The notes below the pieces were generated by a model. That model saw only the letters and a list, made by a program, of their open reading frames with translations. It was not told the DNA's origin and did no database searches. Below are positions 27,696 through 35,407 of a stretch of 64,000 bases of DNA, in pieces. This DNA is from JAEZPW01 sp035629075 (lineage in GTDB: Bacteria > Acidobacteriota > Terriglobia > Terriglobales > Acidobacteriaceae). Position 1 is the first letter of the stretch, and each line of letters starts with the position of its first letter. A program made the position numbers and the translations under genes. Where the stretch lies: assembly GCA_035629075.1 (NCBI GenBank), contig DASPIK010000109.1:48633-112632 (forward strand), given 5' to 3'.

Positions 27696-27709
27696 AGTGA
27701 GCGTTTTCT
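27696..27709 (-). promoter_or_regulatory. Putative LacI-family operator (copy 4, weaker)
   Basis: Minus-strand AGAAAACGCTCACT matches the GH51 copy at 12 of 14 positions and lies 35 bp upstream of the permease start. Confidence 0.35.
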
Positions 27710-27719
27710 TTTTTGGGAC

Positions 27720-27755
27720 AAAACAAAAACGCCGGCGCGATGTTGCACCGGCGTT
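27720..27755 (-). terminator. Terminator of the hypE-hypD operon
   Basis: On the minus strand ACGCCGG/CCGGCGT form a 7-bp stem with a 12-nt loop, followed by TTTTTGTTTT. It lies 20 bp past the hypD stop. Confidence 0.8.
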
Positions 27756-27774
27756 TCTTGCGTCAATCTGAGGT

Positions 27775-30162
27775 TTACGCTTTAGCCGCCATTGTCGCGT
27801 TCGAGGTAAACGAGGTCTGCTCTGTTCGTGCAATAATTTCGTCCTGCAGTCCCTTTGTGAGATCGCAGAAGTAATCGCTGTATCCCGCTACGCGCACGAT
27901 CAGGTCGCGGTACTGCTCAGGATTCGCCTGAGCCTTCCGCAATGTGTCGGCCGTCACGACGTTGAATTGAATGTGATGGCCGTCCATTTTGAAGTACGAC
28001 CGCACCAGGTGAAGCAGATTGTTGATGCCCTCCTCACCTTCGACCAGCGACGGCGTGAACTTCTGGTTCAGAAGCGTGCCGCCAGTCCGTGCATGGTCCA
28101 TCTTTGCGGCCGAGCAGATTACCGCCGTGGGGCCACACCGATCCGCGCCCTGCGCCGGCGAAATGCCGTCAGAGTGAGGCTCCCACGCCTTGCGCCCGTC
28201 GGGCGTTGCGCCTGTCACCGAACCGAAATACACGTGGCAGGTCGTTGAAAGGTAATTCACGCGATAAGTGCCACCCTTCGTATTTTTCCTGCCGTTGATC
28301 TCGTCATAGAAGGCGTCGAATACGGTCCTGAGGATGTCGTCAGCGTAGTCGTCATCGTTGCCGTACTTTGGTGTCTTGTTCCAAAGCAGAAAGCGCGTTT
28401 TCTCGAAACCCTCAAAGTCATTCGCGAGCGCCTTCAGCAGATCGCTCATGCTCACACTCTTTTGTTCGAAGACGTGATACTTCATCGCCGCAAGGCTGTC
28501 CGTACACGTGCCCGGAGCAACAGCCATGATGTAGGTGCTGTTGTACCGCGGGCCGCCGTCGTTATAGTCCTTCCCTTTTGCGATACAGTCGTCCACCACC
28601 AACGACAGGAACGGGGCCGGCATGTACTCGGCGTACAACCGTTCGATCACGTTGTTCCCGCGCACCTTGATGTCGACAAAATGGTGCATCTGTTTGCGGA
28701 ACGCCTCAAATAGCTCGTCGTAGCTCTTGAACGTCGTGGGATCACCGGTCTGGATGCCAATCTGCTTCTTCGTCCGTGGATCGAACCCGTTGTTGAGCGT
28801 GATCTCAAGCACTTTTGGCAGATTGAAGTACCCGGTCAGGATGTATGCTTCCTTGCCGAACGCTCCGGTTTCGACGCACCCGGAAGTGCCACCGCACCGC
28901 GCGTCTTCGATCGACTTCCCCTGCCGCAGGAGTTCTTCAACAACCGTATCAGCGTTGAAGATCGACGGTTGTCCCCAGCCCTTACGCACGATTTCAAGTC
29001 CGCGCTTTAGGAAGCGGTCCGGATTCTTTCGGCTCAGTTGAAGGTTCGAGGACGGCTGCAACAGCCTCATCTCATCAATGACGTCGAGGATCAAATAGGT
29101 CGCCTCGTTCACGCCATCGCTGCCATCCACCTTCACGCCGCCGTTGTTGATGTTGCAGAAGTCGGTGTACGTACCACTCTCCGCAGCCGTCACGCCGACC
29201 TTCGGCGGTGCCGGCTGGTTGTTGAACTTGACCCAGAAGCACTGCAAGAGTTCCTGCGCCTGCTCCCTGGTCAGCTCACCAGCGGCGACTCCCTTCTTGT
29301 AGAAAGGATAGAGGTGCTGGTCGAGTCGCCCGGGCGAGAACGAATCCCACGTATTCAACTCGGTGACCACGCCGAGGTGAACAAACCAGTACGACTGCAG
29401 CGCTTCCCAGAAGTCCTGCGGGGCATGAGCCGGTACGTTGCGGCAGTTACGCGCAATTCGTAACAGCTCGTTCTTACGCTGCGGATCCTTCTCGTTTCCG
29501 GCGAGTTCCTCCGCCTTTTCGGCGTGACGCTCAGAGAACCGAATCACAGCATCGGCCGCAATCGCCATTGCCCGCAGTTCCTGCTGCTTCTCATACGCCT
29601 GCGGATCGTTGAAGAAATCCAGCGCGTCGAGGCTGCGTTGCACGTCCGCTTTCAGGTCCAGCAGGCCCTTGCGATAAATGATGTCGCCAAGTACGGTGTG
29701 GCCGGGAGCGCGCTGTTCCATGAACTCCGTATAGATACCGGCTTCGTACGCGTCCTTCCACTCCTGTGTCATCTCGCGGAAGATCATGTCGCGCATCGAG
29801 CGGCCGCGCCAATACGGGATCACCTCTTCCTGCTGCACACGGCGCGCCTCATCATCCACGCTGTACGAGATCTTCTCGCGCGTGTCGAGAATCTCGAGAT
29901 CCTCCATGCTGTGACAGCAGAGTTCGGGGAAGCTAGGCGTCCCTTTCGGACGCGGTCCACGTTCGCCGACTATGAGCTCGCCCTCACCGATATGTATGGT
30001 CTTGTGCTCCATGATGTACTGAAGCGCAAGCGCGCGACGCACGGGGACGGACGTTTCGGCACAGGTTTTCTCGAATTCTGTGATCAGCTTCGCGCGTTCG
30101 ATCGAGAGAAAGGGTTTCAGTTCCAGACTCTGCTGGCGCAAGCTGGCAACTCTCTGGTTCAT
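27775..30162 (-). CDS. hypD: trans-4-Hydroxy-L-proline dehydratase (glycyl radical enzyme)
   Basis: A 795-aa pyruvate-formate-lyase-fold enzyme. The thiyl-radical Cys and partner Glu lie in SGCVETGAFGKE (C429, E431), and the glycyl radical in VRVAGYSDYF (G760). Residues I recall from the C. difficile HypD structure (D278, S334, F340, C434, E436, Y450, T645, G765) all have identical counterparts here at a constant offset of five (D273, S329, F335, C429, E431, Y445, T640, G760). It removes water from trans-4-hydroxy-L-proline to give pyrroline-5-carboxylate. The start is the ATG of MNQRVASL, 4 nt after hypE. The enzyme is oxygen-sensitive, so use under anoxia is expected. No proC is in the window. 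Confidence 0.9.
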   Translation of the reverse strand: MNQRVASLRQQSLELKPFLSIERAKLITEFEKTCAETSVPVRRALALQYIMEHKTIHIGEGELIVGERGPRPKGTPSFPELCCHSMEDLEILDTREKISYSVDDEARRVQQEEVIPYWRGRSMRDMIFREMTQEWKDAYEAGIYTEFMEQRAPGHTVLGDIIYRKGLLDLKADVQRSLDALDFFNDPQAYEKQQELRAMAIAADAVIRFSERHAEKAEELAGNEKDPQRKNELLRIARNCRNVPAHAPQDFWEALQSYWFVHLGVVTELNTWDSFSPGRLDQHLYPFYKKGVAAGELTREQAQELLQCFWVKFNNQPAPPKVGVTAAESGTYTDFCNINNGGVKVDGSDGVNEATYLILDVIDEMRLLQPSSNLQLSRKNPDRFLKRGLEIVRKGWGQPSIFNADTVVEELLRQGKSIEDARCGGTSGCVETGAFGKEAYILTGYFNLPKVLEITLNNGFDPRTKKQIGIQTGDPTTFKSYDELFEAFRKQMHHFVDIKVRGNNVIERLYAEYMPAPFLSLVVDDCIAKGKDYNDGGPRYNSTYIMAVAPGTCTDSLAAMKYHVFEQKSVSMSDLLKALANDFEGFEKTRFLLWNKTPKYGNDDDYADDILRTVFDAFYDEINGRKNTKGGTYRVNYLSTTCHVYFGSVTGATPDGRKAWEPHSDGISPAQGADRCGPTAVICSAAKMDHARTGGTLLNQKFTPSLVEGEEGINNLLHLVRSYFKMDGHHIQFNVVTADTLRKAQANPEQYRDLIVRVAGYSDYFCDLTKGLQDEIIARTEQTSFTSNATMAAKA

Positions 30163-30166
30163 GACA

Positions 30167-31099
30167 TCAGCCTCCAATTCGGACGGCAAAGCCTTCACGG
30201 CAGAACCTGTCCGAAAGGTCCTTCATCTTTTCGGGGGAGGGCGGCGTTACATCCTGTAAGCCGTAGTTCGATCCAAGCCGCCGGTACTTGTCGGTTCCCG
30301 TTTCGTGATACGAAAGCAGGTCTACTTTCTGAATCCCCGTCCGCGATAGCAATTCCATACTGGCGCAAATGTTAGCCTCGTCGTCATTCACGCCGGGAAC
30401 AATGGGAATCCGCACAAAGACCGGCTTTTTCATCTTCACGAGCATGGCCAGGTTCTCCAGTATCAAACCATTGCTTACACCCGTGAAGTGCTTGTGCCGC
30501 TCTGAATCAATAAGCTTCACATCAAACAGAAACAGGTCAGTCTTCTCGCTGATTCGGACCAGCGTTTCGGGCCGGGCAAACCCGCAGGTGTCAACCGTGG
30601 TGTGCAGACCCTCGGCTTTGCAGGCGCTAAGCGCGGCAAACAGGAAGTCGGGCTGCATCAGGGGCTCACCGCCTGAGAACGTCACACCGCCGCCGGACTG
30701 TTCAAAGAAGACCTGATCGCGGCGGGCTCGCCGCACGACTTCGTCAGCCGTTATCCACTGACCAACCAGGCGCCGCGCGTCACTCGGGCACACTTTTGCA
30801 CAGTCGCCGCAGTTTGTGCAGCGGTCAGCATCGCGCACCGGCCCATTTCGCCATGTCAGTGCTTGGTGTGTGCAAGCTTGCACGCAGTCGCCACAACTGA
30901 CGCAACGGTCCGCAGCGTACATGACCTCTGATCGCGGACTCTGGCTTTCGGGGTTGTGACACCACCAGCAGGAAAGTGGACAGCCCTTCAGAAAGACTGT
31001 CGTCCTGATGCCCGGCCCGTCATGCAACGAAAACCGCATAACATTGAAAATAAGGCCTTTGACTTGGCTCTGGGCTCGGGGCTGGGAGGCGACGTCCAA
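30167..31099 (-). CDS. hypE: Glycyl-radical-enzyme activase (radical SAM) for HypD
   Basis: A 310-aa radical SAM protein. The SAM-binding cluster motif CPLSCWWC (CxxxCxxC) is at about residues 40-47, after the activase signature RFSLHDGPGIRTTVF. An inserted two-cluster ferredoxin domain follows (CVSCGDCVQAC and CTNCGDCAKVC, about 67-105), then GGVTFSGGEPLMQ. It installs the glycyl radical on its partner, here the adjacent hypD, whose start is 4 nt downstream. A TTG start after GAGGA is used. Partner assignment rests on adjacency. Confidence 0.9.
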   Translation of the reverse strand: MDVASQPRAQSQVKGLIFNVMRFSLHDGPGIRTTVFLKGCPLSCWWCHNPESQSPRSEVMYAADRCVSCGDCVQACTHQALTWRNGPVRDADRCTNCGDCAKVCPSDARRLVGQWITADEVVRRARRDQVFFEQSGGGVTFSGGEPLMQPDFLFAALSACKAEGLHTTVDTCGFARPETLVRISEKTDLFLFDVKLIDSERHKHFTGVSNGLILENLAMLVKMKKPVFVRIPIVPGVNDDEANICASMELLSRTGIQKVDLLSYHETGTDKYRRLGSNYGLQDVTPPSPEKMKDLSDRFCREGFAVRIGG

Positions 31100-31319
31100 C
31101 TAATTCCTCATGCAAACGGAAGGTAAGTACCAGCAGGAGCAAGATACTCGTATAAATTATCCAAGTCAACCCGTCCAGCCCACCATTTACAATCTGCCGT
31201 CGGATCTTTGTAGCGCCCGAGGCCCGCCGGCTATCTACCCGGCTGAGCCAACCTAGTGTGCTCCGATCACCTGCGGTGGCCGAGTATTTGCTCTGCCATC
31301 GCTGAAAACCGAGGCAGCA

Positions 31320-33119
31320 ATGAAACTGAGCAACTCTCTGGCGTTCCTCCTTATTGTTCTTTTTGCTGTGTTAGCGACTCCCATCCCGTCCCAGGCCTCC
31401 GACAAGAGCTTCGAAAAGCTCATGGTTACGGAGTGGGATTACGAGATGCAGCACAACCCAGTGTGGGCCTCGGTGCTGGGCGACCGCAGATGGAACGATC
31501 GCTGGGACGACCTGTCCCTGGCTGGCATTCAACGTGACGACCTCCACCGCAAGGAAGTCCTGAAGCAACTCAAAACCTTCGACCCCGCCAAACTCTCGCC
31601 CGCCAACCGTCTCAATCGTGACCTGCTCATTCACCTCTATTCCACGTGGATAGAGGAAGACGGTTTCCGCTGGTATCTGGTACCGGAAAGCCACGCCACC
31701 GGCTTGCCCGAAGATTTCCGCATGCGTACCGGCGTGCAAAGCGCAGCGCAACTGGCCACCACCTTGCGCTTCGAGCAGCCTAAAGACTTTGAAGACTGGA
31801 ATGCACGTCTCGCCTCGTTCGGCCGCTACGTCGACCAGGTGATCGCCCTTATGCGCCAAGGAATTCGAGTCAGCATGGTTCAGCCGAAATCTGTCGCCAC
31901 GCGCATCCCCGGTCAGATCGAAAAACAGCTCGTCGCGCGCGCCGAAGAGAGCGCGTTCTACACACCATTCGTGAAGATGCCGGCAACCGTTCCCGCCAGC
32001 CAGCAGACGCAACTCGCAGCGCAGGCGCGGACGAACATCGAGCAGACGGTACAGCCAGCGCTCAAGCGTTTTCGTGACTTCCTTGTCTCAGAGTACATCC
32101 CCGCAGCGCCTGAAACTGTTGGCGCGTGGCAATGGCCACACGGACCGCAGATGTATTCGTTTTTCGTGCGGAAGTACACAACGACAACAAATCTCACGCC
32201 CGATCAAGTTCACGAGCTTGGCTTAGTAGAAGTGAAACGAATTCGCAGCGAGATGGAAGCGTTGATGCGGCAGACTGGGTTCAATGGCACGCTCAAGGAT
32301 TTCTTCCACTTCCTGCGAACGGACAAGCGGTTCTACTACACCGACCCGCAGGAACTCTTGCTGCAGTACCGCAATCTCGCGAAGACCATCGACCCGCGCC
32401 TGCTGAAGATCGCGAAGACCCTGCCGCGCGCACCCTACGGAGTCGAGCCAACGCCCGCTGAAGTCGCTCCAGATGCAACGACCGGTTTCTACTACGCCGG
32501 AGCCCCCGATGGCTCTCGCCCCGGCACTTACCTCGTCAACCTCTATAGGCCGGAAACCAGGCCGAAATGGGAGATGGTTTCACTGACGCTTCACGAAGCC
32601 ATGCCCGGTCACCATTTACAGACAGCGTTGGCCATGGAAATGGCCGACATGCCAAACTTCCGCCGGTTCGGTTCCTATATGGCATTCGTCGAGGGTTGGG
32701 CACTCTACTGCGAAACCCACCTCGGCTACGACCTCGGCATGTTCAACGATCCCTATGATCGCTTTGGCCAGTTGGCCTTTGAGATGTGGCGCGCCGTGCG
32801 CCTCGTCGTCGATACGGGCATGCATTCGAAGCACTGGACTCGCCAGCAGGCCATCGACTACTTCCTCGAGAACACGCCGCGCCAGGAGTTGGACGTCACC
32901 AACGAAGTCGATCGATACATCGCATGGCCCGGACAGGCACTCGCCTACAAAATCGGCGAGCTCAAGATCAGCGAGCTGCGAAAATCGACCGAACAGCAGC
33001 TAGGCCCGAAGTTCGACCTTCGCGCCTTCAACGACGAAGTGCTCGGTGCCGGCCCGCTGCCATTAAGCATCCTCGAACAGCGAATAAATACTTGGACAGC
33101 CACGCAGAAAACGAAATGA
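31320..33119 (+). CDS. Secreted DUF885 family protein (metallopeptidase-like)
   Basis: A 599-aa protein with a signal peptide (cleavage about residue 26, PSQAS). The C-terminal half carries the DUF885 zinc-type motif HEAMPGHHLQ (about 428-437), with FVEGWALYCE about 25 residues later supplying a further Glu, the arrangement of a helical metallopeptidase. GAGG lies 6 nt before the ATG. Divergent from hypE across 220 bp, so the two may share control. Substrate is unknown; extracytoplasmic peptide cleavage is inferred. Confidence 0.85.
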   Translation: MKLSNSLAFLLIVLFAVLATPIPSQASDKSFEKLMVTEWDYEMQHNPVWASVLGDRRWNDRWDDLSLAGIQRDDLHRKEVLKQLKTFDPAKLSPANRLNRDLLIHLYSTWIEEDGFRWYLVPESHATGLPEDFRMRTGVQSAAQLATTLRFEQPKDFEDWNARLASFGRYVDQVIALMRQGIRVSMVQPKSVATRIPGQIEKQLVARAEESAFYTPFVKMPATVPASQQTQLAAQARTNIEQTVQPALKRFRDFLVSEYIPAAPETVGAWQWPHGPQMYSFFVRKYTTTTNLTPDQVHELGLVEVKRIRSEMEALMRQTGFNGTLKDFFHFLRTDKRFYYTDPQELLLQYRNLAKTIDPRLLKIAKTLPRAPYGVEPTPAEVAPDATTGFYYAGAPDGSRPGTYLVNLYRPETRPKWEMVSLTLHEAMPGHHLQTALAMEMADMPNFRRFGSYMAFVEGWALYCETHLGYDLGMFNDPYDRFGQLAFEMWRAVRLVVDTGMHSKHWTRQQAIDYFLENTPRQELDVTNEVDRYIAWPGQALAYKIGELKISELRKSTEQQLGPKFDLRAFNDEVLGAGPLPLSILEQRINTWTATQKTK

Positions 33120-33462
33120 ACGACTGCGAATGAATAGCGGTCGAATGGACAATTCGCTTGTTGAAATCATAAGCGGGAGACAGGTCCCGAAAGCCGGCAG
33201 GTCCTGAAAACGAATCAGTTGAGAGGTAAACACCGGCGTTAGTTGGGTGCCGCACCCTTCCCCTCTAGGGGAGGGTGCGTCCATAAACAAAGTTTTCGCG
33301 ATCCAAATTGATTCATTAGCCTAGGGCGTAAGCCCTGGGTTGCCTACCCCCAAAGTCCCAGAGCCCCGTAGGGGCGCCACCCGCTGTCCACGGGCGCTCA
33401 TCCCTGATTTGTTGGAACGCACGCTGGGAACGGCACGGCTTTAGCCGCCTGAGGTAAGCCCT
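33120..33462. repeat. Non-coding gap with dispersed palindromic repeats
   Basis: No convincing gene. At 33243-33281 there is a copy of a repeat with core CCCCTCTAGGGGAGGGTGCG that recurs near 45976, 46677 and inside nrdJ near 50802. From about 33320 to 33460 there follow GTAAGCCC, CCCCGTAGGGGCG and GGCTTTAGCCGCC-type short palindromes. Confidence 0.7.
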
Positions 33463-34140
33463 TCAGGGCCTACTCGCCGCTGCCTTCATTGTGAGCGTCA
33501 ACTCCAAACCGTCAGGCCGAACCGCCGCCCGGATCCCGCCACAATTGTCCACAACCCAGTCAGCCCCGGCATTGACCAGTTCTTGATCGCGAACCGTCGT
33601 CCGCAAACCTATCACCCTGCACCCTGCCGCCTTACCTGCTTTCACACCCGCGGCCACATCCTCCACCACCACGCACTCCACGGGATCGAATCCCAGCATG
33701 GCAGCGCCCTTCAAATACGGATCGGGTGCCGGCTTGCCGTTCACGACGTCACTCGACGTGATGAAGAGGTTCGGCCTGGGCAGTCCTGCTGCCTTCAGTC
33801 GCACTTCCGCCAGCTTTCGCGTGCAAGATGTGACAATCGCCCATCGATGTCCAGGCAGTGAACTCAACAGCTCCAGTGCCCCGGGCCACGAGACGACTCC
33901 TTCCAGATCTTCCACCTCGCGCCGCTCAACCTCGAGGTTCTCCGCTTCGTGGTCGGCGTTCGGCAGATAGTCTTTTACTGTGGAGAGGCTTGGACGTCCG
34001 TGAGCCCTGTGAACCACCTCGACCGGGTCAAAACCGTGTTCCAGCGCCCAGTTGGTCCAGACGCGCGCAACAGCGTGCGTCGAATCAATAAGCACGCCGT
34101 CCATATCAAAAAGAAGGGCCTTACAGATGATGGGATCCAT
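33463..34140 (-). CDS. HAD-superfamily sugar-phosphatase-like hydrolase
   Basis: A 225-aa HAD hydrolase of subfamily IA. Motif I is LLFDMDGVLIDS (Asp nucleophile about residue 11, acid Asp two later), motif II is the Ser/Thr of VTSCTRK (about 104), motif III the Lys of NGKPAPDP (about 134), and motif IV VVVEDVAAG (about 157). A helical cap lies between motifs I and II. Such enzymes dephosphorylate small sugar phosphates. No direct link to neighbours is visible. Confidence 0.87.
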   Translation of the reverse strand: MDPIICKALLFDMDGVLIDSTHAVARVWTNWALEHGFDPVEVVHRAHGRPSLSTVKDYLPNADHEAENLEVERREVEDLEGVVSWPGALELLSSLPGHRWAIVTSCTRKLAEVRLKAAGLPRPNLFITSSDVVNGKPAPDPYLKGAAMLGFDPVECVVVEDVAAGVKAGKAAGCRVIGLRTTVRDQELVNAGADWVVDNCGGIRAAVRPDGLELTLTMKAAASRP

Positions 34141-34251
34141 GTACGAAGACCATCATATCGCACACGGAAATGAGTACTCCCCCCATTTGGCCCTTTCACT
34201 TCGACCGCTAATTGCGCCAGGTCAGAAATGTCTGCCAAAAAACGTGCAGAC

Positions 34252-34278
34252 AAAAAGGCCCGGCTCTTGACCGGGCCT
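34252..34278 (-). terminator. Terminator of TonB receptor 2
   Basis: On the minus strand GGCCCGG/CCGGGCC form a 7-bp stem (7-nt loop) followed by TTTTTG, 26 bp past the receptor stop. Confidence 0.8.
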
Positions 34279-34303
34279 CGATCAGCGATGATTTACAAAC
34301 GGG

Positions 34304-35407
34304 TTAGAACGTGAGCATCAACCGGAACTGGATGTTCCTTGGTGAGGTAGCCAGATTCCGCGTCCGCCCGAACGAAGTCGAGTCGATCCACACCGTATTA
34401 GCGCTTCCAGCAGAACTGGAGCTCCCGACCAGCCAGTTCGGATGGTTGAACACGTTCAGGAATTCGGCCCAGAACTCGATGTTCACTCGTTCTTTGACTG
34501 GAATCCGCTTCAGCACCGAGAAATCGGCGTTGAAGAACTTCGGCCCATAAAGGTAAACCATCTGGCCCCACTCGCCCGGGTTTGTTGGCAAGCTGACCAG
34601 CTGCTTGTTGATGCGCCCGTCTGAGCCGACAAGGTCACCCGATACGAAGTACTTGTCGCGTGATGGACCGTCCCGAAGTTCCATCATCTCCTGCAAATCG
34701 GCCACGGTAATGCCGTTCAATACCACGCCGGAATCAGCCGCACCGTTCACGGTGTACCTTCCGCTCGTTAGCTTGAACACCCGTCCCGACTGCAGGCGCA
34801 CGATGCCCGACATAGTCCAGCCACCGGCAATGCGATCAATCACGGGGTTGTGGAACGCATAGGTTCGGCCCTTGCCGAATGGCAGGTCGTAAGTGAAATA
34901 GCTGGTAAATGTGTGGCGAATGTCCCACGGAGACGGTGCTTTGTCCATCTTTGGATTGCGCAGCGTCGCCGCATCCGCCCACGCAGTCGCCGCGTCGTTG
35001 AATCGATTCGTGAACGCCTTCGACCACGTGTAATTGCCGCGCACGGTGAGACCGTGCCAGTCGTTCTGTCGCAACTCGAGTTGCAAGCCGTGGTAGTTGG
35101 ACCAAGCATTATCGTGCAACGCCACTGCGCTGCCCGCATACGAATTCACTTGGAAGAAGTTAATCGGATAAGCACCTGGCGCGGTCTGGCCGTACCACCA
35201 TCCGCACTGGTAAATGCTCGTGCCGACCAGCGGACAGAAGTACTGGGCCTGTGTTGCGATCGTCGTCGCCAGCGCGCCGGCCTGACCCTGATTGACCTGG
35301 TTCACGAAACCACTATTTGTAAACGCCCAACTACCGGCACCTCCGAACGCCGTTTCCATGATCGGGAGAGCAGATTGTCCCGGCAGACCCTCGATTGCCG
35401 AATCCAC
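34304..35407 (-). CDS. TonB receptor 2, C-terminal barrel fragment
   Basis: A 367-aa open frame covering the end of the beta-barrel: GLPGQSALPIM early on, aligning with GLPGQVALPIM of receptor 1, through a C-terminus RNIQFRLMLTF with terminal Phe. It has no start signal of its own, as expected for the 3' part of a frameshifted gene. Confidence 0.7.
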   Translation of the reverse strand: MDSAIEGLPGQSALPIMETAFGGAGSWAFTNSGFVNQVNQGQAGALATTIATQAQYFCPLVGTSIYQCGWWYGQTAPGAYPINFFQVNSYAGSAVALHDNAWSNYHGLQLELRQNDWHGLTVRGNYTWSKAFTNRFNDAATAWADAATLRNPKMDKAPSPWDIRHTFTSYFTYDLPFGKGRTYAFHNPVIDRIAGGWTMSGIVRLQSGRVFKLTSGRYTVNGAADSGVVLNGITVADLQEMMELRDGPSRDKYFVSGDLVGSDGRINKQLVSLPTNPGEWGQMVYLYGPKFFNADFSVLKRIPVKERVNIEFWAEFLNVFNHPNWLVGSSSSAGSANTVWIDSTSFGRTRNLATSPRNIQFRLMLTF

